Positions 7,902 through 16,326 are shown, numbered from the stretch's first letter. The stretch: 32,614 nucleotides of DNA from an uncultured Phenylobacterium sp. (GCF_902826855.1 NZ_CADEGK010000024.1:1-32614); one strand, 5' to 3'. Notes: generated by a model from the sequence alone, not told the origin. Translations and numbers: made by a program.

Positions 7902-10354
7902 GCGGGGGCCATCTCCATCCGGCGGCTGAGCGGGTTGAACTCGTGGGAATCGCGACCGGCGACCCGCTCGGCCCAGGGGTCGATGCGGTAGAAGCGCTGC
8001 GAGTAGGCGAACCGGTCGTAGAGCGCCTTGCGGTCGGCCGGGTCGGCGACCTGGGCGCGGATCCATTCGATGCCCAGGCGATCCATCCACTTGTAGATCC
8101 GCTCCAGGTACCAGGCGGTCTCGCGGTAGCTCTGGGCCACGGCGCAGATCGTCCAGATGGCTTCCTCCTCGGTGGCCACCTTGGTGAGGATCTCGGTGCC
8201 GCGGATGTGCAGGCCGGCCGCGCCGCCCACGTGGATCTCGTAGCCAGAGTCGACGCAGATCACCCCGATGTCCTTGCACGTGGCCTCGGAGCAGTTGCGA
8301 GGGCAGCCGGAAATTCCCAGCTTCACCTTGGCCGGGGTCCACGACCCCCACATGAACTTCTCCAGCCGCACGCCCAGGCCCGTGGAATCCTGGGTCCCGA
8401 AGCGGCACCAGTCGGTGCCGACGCAGGTCTTCACCGTGCGCAACGCCTTGCCGTAGGCGTGGCCGGAGACCATGCCCGCCGCGTTGAGGTCGGACCAGAC
8501 GGCGGGCAGATCGTCCTTCTTCACGCCCAGGAGGTCTATGCGCTGGCCACCGGTGCACTTCACCGTGGGGATGGCGAACTTGTCGACTACGTCGGCGATG
8601 GCCCGCAGCTCGGCGGCCGAGGTCACCCCGCCCCACATGCGCGGCACGACGGAATAGGTGCCGTCCTTCTGGATGTTGGCGTGGACCCGTTCGTTGATGA
8701 AACGGCTCTGACGGTCGTCGCGATAGCCCTCGGGCCAGGCGCAGAGCAGGTAGTAGTTCAGCGCCGGGCGGCACGTCGAACACCCGTCGGGCGTGGCCCA
8801 CTCCAGGGCCTGCATCGCCGCCGGGATCGAGCGCAGGTCTTCGGCGACGATGCGGCGGCGCACCTCGTCGTGGCCGTGGCCCGTGCAGCCGCAGACCGGC
8901 TTAGGCCCGCTCTGGGCCTGGAAGGCGTCGCCCAGCGACAGCTTCAGCAGCTTCTCGACCAGCGGCGTGCAGGTCCCGCAGGACGCCGAGGCCTTGGTGA
9001 CCGCGCGCACCGTCTCCAGGGTGGTGAGGCCCTGGCCGGTGATCGCGTTGACGATCTCGCCCTTGCAGACGCCGTTGCAGCCGCAGACCTCGGCCGTATC
9101 GGCCATGGCGGCAACGGCGGCGCTAGGGTCCAGGCCTCGAAGGCCCTCCGTGGCGGCCTGGCCGAACACCAGGGTCTCGCGGATGTCGCCGACCGGCTGG
9201 CCGGAGCGCATCAGGTCGAAGTACCAGGCCCCATCGGCCGCGTCGCCGAATAGCACCGCGCCGGCCACCTTGCCGTCCTCCAGCACGATCCGCTTGTAGA
9301 CCCCGCGCCCGGCGTCGCGGAACACGATGTCCTCGCAGCCCTCGCCGCCCAGATGCTTGCCCGCCGAGAACACGTCGACCCCGGAGACCTTCAGGCGGGT
9401 GGAGAGCGCCGAGCCCTCGTAGGCGCCGGTCCCGGCGGTGAGCGCCTCGCCCAGGGTGCGGCACATGTCCCAGATGGGCGCCACCAGGCCGTAACACTGG
9501 CCGCGATGCTCCACGCACTCGCCGATGGCGAAGACCGCCGGGTCGGAGGTGCGCAGGCCGTCATCGACCACCACCCCGCGGTTCACCTCCAGCCCGGCCG
9601 CCTTCGCGAGGCCTGCGCTGGGCCGGATGCCGACGGCCATCACCAGAAGGTCGCAAGGCAGCACCCGGCCGTCCTTCAGGCGCAGGCCGGTGACCTTGCC
9701 GTCCTTGCCCTCGATCGCCTCCGACTGCGCCTCCAGCACGGTCTCGACGCCCTTCTGGGCGAGCGCCTCGGTGAGCAGGAAGCTGGCGGAGGCGTCGAGC
9801 TGGCGCTCCATCAGCACGTCCATGAGGTGGACGACCGTCGCCTTCATGCCGCGCTTCGAGAGACCATAGGCCGCCTCGATGCCGAGAAGCCCGCCACCGA
9901 TGACCACCGCGCGGCTGTCGGGATTTGCCGACGCGGTGATCATGGCCCCCACGTCATCTAGATCGCGGAAGGTGACGACGCCCGACAGATCCGACCCTGG
10001 AAGCGGCAGGCGAATAGGCTCCGACCCGGTGGCCAGGATGAGCTTATCGTATGGCCAAGCTTGCTGGCCGGCGACCTGAATCACCCGTTGCGTGAGGTCG
10101 ATCCCCTCCACGGTGCACCCGGTGTGCAAGGTGATACGGTTCTGCGCGTACCAGGCCTCGTCGTTGATCACGATGTCTTCGAAGGCCTTCTCTCCGGCCA
10201 GAACCGGGGAGAGCATGATCCGGTCGTAGTTCACCCGGGGCTCGGCTCCGAAGATGGTGATCTCGTAGCGATCGGGGTCGCGCTTCAGCACCTCTTGCAC
10301 CGCACGGCAGCCGGCCATGCCGTTGCCGATGACGACGAGTTTTTCCCTGGTCAT
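7898..10354 (-). CDS. nirB: Nitrite reductase [NAD(P)H], large subunit
   Basis: A cytoplasmic sirohaem flavoprotein of 818 residues, the usual family length, that reduces nitrite to ammonium with six electrons from NAD(P)H. Domains in order: FAD-binding (VVIGNGMAGCR, 7-17), NAD(P)H-binding (AVVIGGGLLGIEAAYGL, 149-165), two BFD-like [2Fe-2S] modules (CGCNGVC 424-430 with CGTC 459-462; CGC 488-490 with CSTC 525-528), then the ferredoxin-like and sirohaem/[4Fe-4S] half with Cys644, Cys650, Cys684 and Cys688 (TCVGTDWC and SGCPRNC). The start at 10354 has AGGAG 7 bases upstream, overlapping the narK stop codon, so it is probably in one transcript with narK. Confidence 0.96.
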   Translation of the reverse strand: MTREKLVVIGNGMAGCRAVQEVLKRDPDRYEITIFGAEPRVNYDRIMLSPVLAGEKAFEDIVINDEAWYAQNRITLHTGCTVEGIDLTQRVIQVAGQQAWPYDKLILATGSEPIRLPLPGSDLSGVVTFRDLDDVGAMITASANPDSRAVVIGGGLLGIEAAYGLSKRGMKATVVHLMDVLMERQLDASASFLLTEALAQKGVETVLEAQSEAIEGKDGKVTGLRLKDGRVLPCDLLVMAVGIRPSAGLAKAAGLEVNRGVVVDDGLRTSDPAVFAIGECVEHRGQCYGLVAPIWDMCRTLGEALTAGTGAYEGSALSTRLKVSGVDVFSAGKHLGGEGCEDIVFRDAGRGVYKRIVLEDGKVAGAVLFGDAADGAWYFDLMRSGQPVGDIRETLVFGQAATEGLRGLDPSAAVAAMADTAEVCGCNGVCKGEIVNAITGQGLTTLETVRAVTKASASCGTCTPLVEKLLKLSLGDAFQAQSGPKPVCGCTGHGHDEVRRRIVAEDLRSIPAAMQALEWATPDGCSTCRPALNYYLLCAWPEGYRDDRQSRFINERVHANIQKDGTYSVVPRMWGGVTSAAELRAIADVVDKFAIPTVKCTGGQRIDLLGVKKDDLPAVWSDLNAAGMVSGHAYGKALRTVKTCVGTDWCRFGTQDSTGLGVRLEKFMWGSWTPAKVKLGISGCPRNCSEATCKDIGVICVDSGYEIHVGGAAGLHIRGTEILTKVATEEEAIWTICAVAQSYRETAWYLERIYKWMDRLGIEWIRAQVADPADRKALYDRFAYSQRFYRIDPWAERVAGRDSHEFNPLSRRMEMAPA

Positions 10355-10364
10355 ACGCTTACTC

Positions 10365-11585
10365 CTAGAGACGCAGGCCGCCGGCGGCGCCGGCCAGCTC
10401 AGGCCAGGTCTTGCGCCAGCGGGTCTTGACGCCGGTGAGGCCGACGAGGGCGAAGAGCGCCAATGCGGCGAAGGCCAGCAGGCCGGTCTGGTAGGAGCCC
10501 GTGAGCTGCTTGGCCCAGCCGAGGCTGGAGGCCAGGTAGAAGCCTCCTACGCCACCGGTCATGCCGACCAGGCCGGTGACGACACCGATTTCCTTGCCGA
10601 AGCGCTGGGGAGCGAGCTGGAAGACCGCTCCGTTTCCTGCGCCCAGGGACATCATCACGAAGAGGAAGCAGGCGAGCGCCACCCAGGGGCTGGGCTGCTG
10701 GAAGCTGGCGAGCACCAGGCCGAGGGCCGCCAGGACGTAGACCACCGAGAGGGTGCGCACGCCGCCGAGGCGGTCGGCCATATAGCCGCCGACCGGGCGG
10801 AGGAACGAGCCCGCAAAGACGCAGGCCGCGGTGAAGAAGCCGGCGGTGACTGCGCTGAGACCATATTCGGCGTTGAAGTAGATGGTGAGTGACGACGAGA
10901 GGCCGACAAAGCCGCCGAACGTGACGCTGTAGAGCGCCATCAGCCACCAGGCGTCGGGGATCTTCAGGACGTCGAGGTACTCGGCGAACCTCTTGGGCGG
11001 CGGCCGGTTCGGGGCGTCCTTGGCGAAGAGCAGATAGACGACCAGGGCCACAGTCAGCGGCGCCGCGGCCAGGCCGATGACGTTCTGCCAGCCGAACACC
11101 TGCGCCAGGCCCGGCGCGAACAGGGCGGCAAGCGCCGTGCCCGAGTTGCCGGCGCCGGCGATGCCGAGCGCGAGGCCCTGGTGTTCCGGCGGATACCAGC
11201 GCGAGGCCAGCGGCAGGGCCACGGCGAAGGACGCACCGGCCACGCCCAGGACGATGCCCAGCACCAGCACCTGATTGTAGCTGTGGACGCCCAGCACCCA
11301 GGCCGTTGCAAGCCCCGCCAGCACGATCAGCTGGCCGATGACGCCGGTTTTCTTGGGCCCTATATGGTCCACAGCCACGCCGGCCACCAGCCGTAGGAGG
11401 GCGCCGGCGAGGACCGGCACGGCCACCATGAAGCCCTTCTGCGCCGGCGTCAGACCGAAGTCCTTGGCGATGGCCACGCCTAGCGGGCCCAGCAGCACCC
11501 AGGTCATGAAGGAGAGGTCGAAGTAGAGGAACGCCGAAAGCAGTGTGGGGGTGTGGCCCGACTTGAGGAAACTCTTGGAAATCAT
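10365..11585 (-). CDS. narK: MFS nitrate/nitrite transporter, NarK/NasA family
   Basis: A 406-residue inner-membrane protein with about 12 hydrophobic segments. It carries both glycine-rich nitrate signatures of the NNP family: GIAGAGNSGTA (about 140-150) in TM5, and GAGNGAVFQL together with GLVGMTGGVGGF (about 315-350) in the second half. It imports nitrate and/or exchanges nitrite across the inner membrane. It comes 224 bp after nrtD and 10 bp before nirB. No purine-rich ribosome binding site is seen before the ATG; the preceding bases are CCCTTCCCGTC, so translation may be weak or conditional. That gap also holds a copy of the ANTAR-type hairpin found upstream of the barrel gene. The cluster thus encodes two nitrate uptake routes, this carrier and the NrtABD importer. 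Confidence 0.92.
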   Translation of the reverse strand: MISKSFLKSGHTPTLLSAFLYFDLSFMTWVLLGPLGVAIAKDFGLTPAQKGFMVAVPVLAGALLRLVAGVAVDHIGPKKTGVIGQLIVLAGLATAWVLGVHSYNQVLVLGIVLGVAGASFAVALPLASRWYPPEHQGLALGIAGAGNSGTALAALFAPGLAQVFGWQNVIGLAAAPLTVALVVYLLFAKDAPNRPPPKRFAEYLDVLKIPDAWWLMALYSVTFGGFVGLSSSLTIYFNAEYGLSAVTAGFFTAACVFAGSFLRPVGGYMADRLGGVRTLSVVYVLAALGLVLASFQQPSPWVALACFLFVMMSLGAGNGAVFQLAPQRFGKEIGVVTGLVGMTGGVGGFYLASSLGWAKQLTGSYQTGLLAFAALALFALVGLTGVKTRWRKTWPELAGAAGGLRL

Positions 11586-11636
11586 GACGGGAAGGGCCCG
11601 GGATGTGGAACGGGGGGGTTCGCCGGGTTGCTGGAA

Positions 11637-11682
11637 GGCTCAACCTTGAGCCGGTCCGTAGCCGCGAACGCCGTTGTCCTGG
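11637..11682 (-). promoter_or_regulatory. Second candidate NasT/ANTAR RNA target, upstream of narK
   Basis: Read on the minus strand, a first hairpin (11679-11666) has stem GGAC/GUUC and loop AACGGC; a second (11652-11637) has stem GGCUC/GAGCC and loop AAGGUU. Both loops have A at position 1 and G at position 4, the ANTAR target rule, and lie 13 bases apart. On the plus strand 11664-11682 matches 16281-16299 of the first leader at 17 of 19 bases; one of the two differences turns a G-C pair into G-U, so pairing is kept. Unlike the first leader, no hairpin followed by a T-run is seen before the narK ATG. The second loop could also close an extra A-U pair to give a tetraloop. Sequence match seen; function inferred. 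Confidence 0.55.
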
Positions 11683-11719
11683 GCCTGACAAAACCCGTAG
11701 CCCGCGGTCTCACCGCGTC

Positions 11720-11756
11720 GCACGGCGAATCGACCCGCCCGGCGGCCGGGCCGTGC
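11720..11756. repeat. GC-rich inverted repeat between nrtD and narK
   Basis: On the minus strand GCACGGC (11756-11750) and GCCGTGC (11726-11720) are exact complements and enclose a further CCCGG/CCGGG hairpin. No T-run follows. It may be a stabilising structure, a weak terminator after nrtD, or part of the narK leader fold. Confidence 0.4.
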
Positions 11757-11809
11757 TGCAGTGCAAAATATGGGCGCCTGGTGCGAAGCGGTTGCCCGGA
11801 AAACAGGCT

Positions 11810-12613
11810 TCAGGCAGCGGGACGGAAGCTGGCGTGGCGAGCGTAGAGGAACTCGATCACCGAGTGGCGCGCCGACACGTAGGCCTCCGTGGCATCCACC
11901 TCGATCCGGCGCCGTGGCCGGGGCAGGTCGACGGTGACGATGTCGCCGACGCTCGCCGCCGGCCCGTTGGTCATCATCACGATGCGGTCGGAGAGAAGCA
12001 CGGCCTCGTCCACGTCGTGGGTGATCATCATCACGGTGTTCTTCAGCTTGCCGTGGATCTCCATGACGCTGTCCTGAAGGTTGGCGCGCGTGAGCGCGTC
12101 GAGGGCCCCGAACGGCTCGTCGAGCAGCAGCACCTTGGGCTCCATGGCCAGCGCCCGGGCTAGACCCACGCGCTGCTTCATGCCGCCTGAGATCTCGGCC
12201 GGTTTCTTGTCCTTGGCGTGGGTCATCTGGACGAGCGCCAGGTTCTCCAGCGTCCAGTCGTGTCGATCGGCGCGGGACCTGGAGCGCCCGAACACCTTGT
12301 CCACCGCCAGGCGCACGTTCTCGTAGACGCTGAGCCAGGGCAGCAACGAGTGGTTCTGAAACACCACGGCGCGGTCGGGGCCCGGCGCCTCGACGGCCTG
12401 ATTGTCGAGGATCACTGCGCCCATGGAGACGGGCAGCAGGCCCGCCACCACGTTCAGCAGGGTGGATTTACCGCAGCCGGAATGGCCGATGATCGAGATG
12501 AATTCGCCCCGGCCGACGGCGAGGTCGACCCCCCTCAGCACCTCGCTCGCCTTCGCGCCGGGGCTGAAGGTGACGCCGAGGTTCTCGATGGAGAGATAGG
12601 CTCTGCTGGGCAT
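11810..12613 (-). CDS. nrtD: Nitrate ABC transporter ATP-binding protein
   Basis: A 267-residue ATPase of the NrtD/SsuB/TauB family that powers nitrate import with the NrtB permease. Walker A is GHSGCGKST (about 43-51), the Q-loop is QNHSLLPW, the signature is ISGGMKQR, Walker B is VLLLDEPFGALD and the switch histidine is in THDVDEA. It is a single ATPase domain without the NrtA-like fusion of cyanobacterial NrtC. AGGAG lies 8 bases before the ATG and the gene follows nrtB by 9 bp. Some clusters label this gene nrtC or nasD. Confidence 0.93.
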   Translation of the reverse strand: MPSRAYLSIENLGVTFSPGAKASEVLRGVDLAVGRGEFISIIGHSGCGKSTLLNVVAGLLPVSMGAVILDNQAVEAPGPDRAVVFQNHSLLPWLSVYENVRLAVDKVFGRSRSRADRHDWTLENLALVQMTHAKDKKPAEISGGMKQRVGLARALAMEPKVLLLDEPFGALDALTRANLQDSVMEIHGKLKNTVMMITHDVDEAVLLSDRIVMMTNGPAASVGDIVTVDLPRPRRRIEVDATEAYVSARHSVIEFLYARHASFRPAA

Positions 12614-12622
12614 GAGGGGCTC

Positions 12623-13522
12623 CTATTCCGCGGCCGCGCCACGGGAGACGATACGGCCCACGAGCGCGACCAGCCGGTCGAGCGCAAAGCCCACCAGGCC
12701 GACCCAGACCAGGGCCACGACGATGTCGGAGATGCGGGACGAGTTGTACTGGTCCCAGATGAAGAAGCCGACGCCCACCCCGCCCAGCAGCATCTCTGAG
12801 GCCACGATCGCCAGCCAGCTCATGCCGACGCCGATCCTCAGCCCGGTGAAGATGTAGGGCGTGGCGGCCGGCAGGAGGATGGTGACGAAATACTCCGGCG
12901 GCGACAGCCGCAGCACCCGGCCGACGTTGACATAGTCCTGCGGGATGTTCCGCACGCCGACCGCGGTGTTGATGATGATCGGCCAGATCGCGGTGATGAA
13001 GATCACGAACAATGCCGAGGGGTTGGCCTCGTGCAGGGCGGCCAGGGAGATCGGCAGCCAGGCCAACGGCGGCACGGTGCGCAGGACCTGGAAGATCGGG
13101 TCCAGCGCGCGGTGGGCGAAGCGGCTGGAGCCGACCAGCACGCCGAGCGCCACGCCGACCACCGCCGAGAAGCTGAAACCTATGGCCACCCGCTGCAGGC
13201 TGGTGAGCGCATGCCAGAACAGGCCCTTGTCCACCCCGCCGCGGTCGAAGAACGGATCCAGGATCAGGTCACGGGAATCCTGCCAGATGGTGGTGGGCGC
13301 GGGCAGGCCCGTCCCGTCGCTGGAGAGCACCTGCCAGACGGCCAGCACCGCGGCCAGCGCGATGACGGGCGGCAGGACCACGCCCGCGACCCCGCGCGCC
13401 CGCGCCGCGACGGCGGCGAGTCCAGGGCGGCGAACCGGTAGCGCAAGCACGGCCGCCGGCGCGGGGGCGGGGGTGACTAAGGGCGGCGGGTCTTGATCGT
13501 GCGACCAGGCGGGCAGGCTCAT
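12623..13522 (-). CDS. nrtB: Nitrate ABC transporter permease
   Basis: A 299-residue inner-membrane permease. A Pro/Ala-rich cytoplasmic N-terminus (1-45) precedes about six membrane segments, and the binding-protein-dependent transport loop is recognisable (VGRVLRLSPPEYF...LLPAATPYIFTGLRIG), the contact site for the ATPase. The family includes nitrate, sulfonate and taurine permeases; nitrate is assigned from the neighbouring nrtA, nrtD, nirBD and nasA. AAGGAG precedes the ATG and overlaps the nrtA stop codon, so the genes are co-translated closely. Confidence 0.92.
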   Translation of the reverse strand: MSLPAWSHDQDPPPLVTPAPAPAAVLALPVRRPGLAAVAARARGVAGVVLPPVIALAAVLAVWQVLSSDGTGLPAPTTIWQDSRDLILDPFFDRGGVDKGLFWHALTSLQRVAIGFSFSAVVGVALGVLVGSSRFAHRALDPIFQVLRTVPPLAWLPISLAALHEANPSALFVIFITAIWPIIINTAVGVRNIPQDYVNVGRVLRLSPPEYFVTILLPAATPYIFTGLRIGVGMSWLAIVASEMLLGGVGVGFFIWDQYNSSRISDIVVALVWVGLVGFALDRLVALVGRIVSRGAAAE

Positions 13523-13534
13523 GGACGCGTCTCC

Positions 13535-14809
13535 TTAGGCAAGCTTCTTGATGGGCTGGCTGGCGAGGTAGGCGTTCGGGTTGGCGGGGTCGAAGACCTT
13601 GCCGTCGAAGAACCGCTCGACGCCGCGGCTGTCGGAGGCCGGAGCCGCCACGCCGAGCGACTTGGCGGCCGCGCGCCAGATGTCGGCGCGGTTCACGCGG
13701 TTCACCAGCGCCATCTTGTTGGTGGCCTGGGGCAGCACGCCCCACCGGACGTTCTCGGTGACGAACCAGAGATCATGCGACTTGAAGGGGAAGGACGCGT
13801 TGTCGGCCCAGAACTTCATGATGTGCGGCGAGCCCTTCAGCATCCGCCCATCACCGAAGTTCACCGTGCCCTGGAGCCGCGGCAGGATGTCGCCCATGGG
13901 CACGTTGATGTACTGGCGCCCGGACACCACCGAGCACATCGCCGGGCGGTTGGCCTGCTTGTCGCACCACATCTGAGCTTCCATGACCGCCATGGTCAGG
14001 GCCAGGGCGGCGCGAGGGTATCGGGCGACCCAATCGGCCCGGACCCCCAGCGCCTTCTCCGGGTGGTTCATCCAGATCTCGGAGGTGAGACAGGCGGTGT
14101 ATCCGACCTTCTGGTTGATCAGCTGGGCATTCCACGGCTCTCCGACGCAGAAGGCGTCCTGGGTGCCGGCCTTCATGTTGGCCACCATCTGCGGCGGCGG
14201 GATCACGATGGTGGAGACGTCCGTATCCGGGTTGATGCCGCCCGCCGCCAGCCAGTAGCGTAGCCACAGGTCGTGGGTCCCGCCCCGGAAGGTCATGGCC
14301 ACCTTGGCGGCGTTTCCGGCAGCCTTGAGCTGGGCGAACTTGGCCTTGGCCCCGGCGCTGTTCAGCCCGACCTTCACAGCCTTCAGGTCGTTGCCGACAC
14401 TGATGGCCTGGCCGTTGGTGTTGAGCCGGGCCAGGATGTTCATCGGCACGGCCTTGCCGATATTTACGCCAGCCGTGAACTGGTACGGCATCGGCGTCAG
14501 GATGTGGGCGCCATCGATGCCGCCGCCCGCCGAACCCAGCACGAGGTTGTCCCGCGTGCCGCCCCAAGACGCCTGCTTCAGCACCTCGACGTCGGGCATG
14601 CCGTACTTGGCGAAGAAGCCGCGCTCCTTGGCGATGATCAGCGGCGAGGCGTCGGTAAGGGCGATGAAACCCAGCCGCGCCTTGGAGACTTCCGGGCCTG
14701 GGCCGGCCGCGAACGCGCCGGACGGCAGCAGGGACTTGGCGGCGGCCAGCGTGGCTGCCGCACCGACGAGCGCCTGGCGGCGGTTCGGGGTGAAGGTCTT
14801 GGCGGTCAT
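13535..14809 (-). CDS. nrtA: Nitrate ABC transporter substrate-binding protein
   Basis: A 424-residue periplasmic binding protein of the NrtA/CmpA family that captures nitrate for NrtBD. The N-terminus has a twin-arginine-like export signal: NRRQALVG followed by a hydrophobic alanine-rich stretch and ending near GAFAAG (about residue 32). The mature part begins with LGFIALTDASPLIIAKERGFF, and WGGTRDNL, HDLWLRYWL and CVGEPWNAQ follow in family order. The start at 14809 has GGAAGG 7 bases upstream; longer in-frame readings run into the preceding gene and are not real. It is 14 bp after the barrel gene. It is paralogous to NasS, encoded three genes upstream, which lacks the signal. Confidence 0.94.
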   Translation of the reverse strand: MTAKTFTPNRRQALVGAAATLAAAKSLLPSGAFAAGPGPEVSKARLGFIALTDASPLIIAKERGFFAKYGMPDVEVLKQASWGGTRDNLVLGSAGGGIDGAHILTPMPYQFTAGVNIGKAVPMNILARLNTNGQAISVGNDLKAVKVGLNSAGAKAKFAQLKAAGNAAKVAMTFRGGTHDLWLRYWLAAGGINPDTDVSTIVIPPPQMVANMKAGTQDAFCVGEPWNAQLINQKVGYTACLTSEIWMNHPEKALGVRADWVARYPRAALALTMAVMEAQMWCDKQANRPAMCSVVSGRQYINVPMGDILPRLQGTVNFGDGRMLKGSPHIMKFWADNASFPFKSHDLWFVTENVRWGVLPQATNKMALVNRVNRADIWRAAAKSLGVAAPASDSRGVERFFDGKVFDPANPNAYLASQPIKKLA

Positions 14810-14823
14810 GGACGTGCCTTCCG

Positions 14824-16230
14824 TCAAAGCTTGTATTCGAGGGTGAACCAGACCTTGGTCCGGCTGGGCGGCGGCGCGGCGGAGCCGGCGGGCACACGGG
14901 TGTTGCGTTCGAAGTCCGCGTACTTGATCGCCGCGCTGAGCTTGGGATTGAGGGCGGCCTGGACCTGGGCGTTCCACTCGCGGCCGAGGCCGGCGCCGGT
15001 CCGCTGGTTGTTGAAGTCGTGGTAGCGGACCAGGACATCGATGTTGAACAGGTAGGCCCACCGGAAGCGTGGCCGGACGTTCAGGGTGAAGTTCAGATCC
15101 TCGATCCCGTCGACGAAGCCCTTGTTGCCGCCCGCCGGTTGGACGAACGCGTCGGACCATCCCTGGAAGGCGTGGGTCGTAGCCAGGGGTGTCGTGAACC
15201 CGCGAACGCCGTTGCCCTCGAGGGACTCGAAGGCGATCCTGGCGGTCCATATGTCGAAGGTCCCGGCGACGTCGCCGCCCCAGTAGTCGAGGCTGTAGCC
15301 AGGCGTGTTGCCGTTGTAGTCGCGCTGGTTGGCCCAGGTGGCGCTGTAGGCGACCTGGAACAGACCCAGCCAGGTCTTGCCGGAGGCCTTGACGCCCTTG
15401 GTCAGCGAGGAATTGGCGGCGGCGTTGCTGAAGTCGAGGGCGTAGACGAACGGCTGGACGCGCAGTTGCTCCGCGGGCGACCAGGTCAGCTGCGCCAGGT
15501 GGCTGTCGGAGTCCCAGTCCCGCTGCTCGCCCAGGACGCGGTTCACGTGGTGGACGTATGCGTAGAACAGCTTGAAGCGGCCGTGAGCCAGATCCAGCCG
15601 GAGCGCGTCGAAGGTCTGCTCGTCCTGGCGCCAGCCGACGTTGCCGATGAAGCGCTGGTCGTCGAGAACGATCCGCTGGCGGCCCACTACGCCCTGGAAC
15701 GCGGCGTTCGGGGTCCAGCTGAGCTGCAGGCGATTCAGCTCGGTGACGTCCGGGTCATTGATGATCGGATAGCGAGCCTTCGCCGCGCCGTTCAGGGGCG
15801 GCGTGGTCGCGCCCGGGACCTGCACCTGGAAGTGCTCCGGGCCGGCCTGGCGGACGTCCTCGAATTCCACCAGCCCCTTGAACCCGTTCCAGTCGCCGGT
15901 TTCCCAGCCCAGCCGGGTGCGGATGGTGAAGGACTCGCCGTTGCGGGTGAGGACGGCCGTTCGTTTCTGGTCGACCGACTCGTAGCGGCCGCGCACCTCC
16001 AGCAGGAGCTTGCCGCCCATGATCGCGTCGCTGATGGTCGTGGCTGCCCCTACCGGCTCCGGCGCGGGCGCTTCGTGGGGCGCTGGGACCGGGCCGACCG
16101 CGGCCTCCATATCCAGGCCATCCTCGGTCGGCGCGGTGACCGATGGTGTGTCCGGCGGCGCCTGAGCATACGCTGTCCCGGCCCAGACGATGGCGGCTCC
16201 CGCCGCCAGCGCTCCCCTCAATCGGCTCAT
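14824..16230 (-). CDS. Outer-membrane beta-barrel, Alginate_exp/porin-like
   Basis: A 468-residue protein with a Sec signal peptide (cleavage near AYAQ, residue 23), a Pro/Ala/Glu-rich linker (about 25-65) and then alternating hydrophobic/polar strands with many aromatic girdle residues (GRYESVDQ, TRLGWETGDWNGF, FYAYVHHVNRV, SLDYWGGDV). It ends in a C-terminal strand with an aromatic anchor (KVWFTLEYKL), typical of outer-membrane barrels. It resembles the alginate-export porin family by pattern; the passenger is unknown. As first gene of the nrtABD transcript, downstream of a NasT-type leader, it probably passes nitrate or another anion into the periplasm. The start at 16230 has a GGGGGA ribosome binding site just after the leader terminator. 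Confidence 0.82.
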   Translation of the reverse strand: MSRLRGALAAGAAIVWAGTAYAQAPPDTPSVTAPTEDGLDMEAAVGPVPAPHEAPAPEPVGAATTISDAIMGGKLLLEVRGRYESVDQKRTAVLTRNGESFTIRTRLGWETGDWNGFKGLVEFEDVRQAGPEHFQVQVPGATTPPLNGAAKARYPIINDPDVTELNRLQLSWTPNAAFQGVVGRQRIVLDDQRFIGNVGWRQDEQTFDALRLDLAHGRFKLFYAYVHHVNRVLGEQRDWDSDSHLAQLTWSPAEQLRVQPFVYALDFSNAAANSSLTKGVKASGKTWLGLFQVAYSATWANQRDYNGNTPGYSLDYWGGDVAGTFDIWTARIAFESLEGNGVRGFTTPLATTHAFQGWSDAFVQPAGGNKGFVDGIEDLNFTLNVRPRFRWAYLFNIDVLVRYHDFNNQRTGAGLGREWNAQVQAALNPKLSAAIKYADFERNTRVPAGSAAPPPSRTKVWFTLEYKL

Positions 16231-16247
16231 GGCTCTATCCCCCAGCC

Positions 16248-16288
16248 AAAAAAAAGCGCCCGCCGGGGCTGAAGCCCCGTGCGGACGC
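16248..16288 (-). terminator. Leader intrinsic terminator (attenuator)
   Basis: Read on the minus strand: GCGUCCGC (16288-16281), a bulged A, CGGGGC, loop UUCA, GCCCCG, GCGGGCGC (16263-16256), then eight U residues (16255-16248). That is a 14-bp stem with one bulge and one G-U pair, followed at once by the U-tract, a textbook intrinsic terminator. It ends 17 bases before the ATG of the barrel gene, so it must stop transcription into the nrt operon unless prevented. Its 5' arm shares bases with the second ANTAR hairpin. Confidence 0.9.
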
Positions 16289-16326
16289 CGGTGTCCTGGT
16301 GTTGCGCGGAACGTCGTTGCCCCGCG
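16283..16326 (-). promoter_or_regulatory. NasT/ANTAR antitermination leader, two hexaloop hairpins
   Basis: On the minus strand, P1 (16326-16305) has stem CGCGGGGC/GUUCCGCG (8 bp, two G-U) and loop AACGAC. P2 (16296-16283) has stem GGAC/GUCC and loop ACCGGC. Both loops are six bases with A1 and G4, the known target of ANTAR-domain proteins such as NasR, NasT and EutV, and the linker is 8 bases. P2 and the 5' arm of the terminator share bases 16283-16288, so they cannot coexist: P2 stabilised by NasT would let RNA polymerase reach the nrt operon. NasT and its nitrate-responsive inhibitor NasS are encoded just upstream. Pairing is seen; binding is inferred. Confidence 0.82.

Noticed and set aside
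7943..9253. Long plus-strand frame over nirB
   Set aside because: Antisense shadow of nirB, whose domains and cofactor residues are complete.
11795..11813. Sigma-54-like GG-N10-GC element upstream of narK
   Set aside because: Only the GG and GC dinucleotides fit; the TTGC box is off by one base and the site lies at the end of the nrtD coding region.
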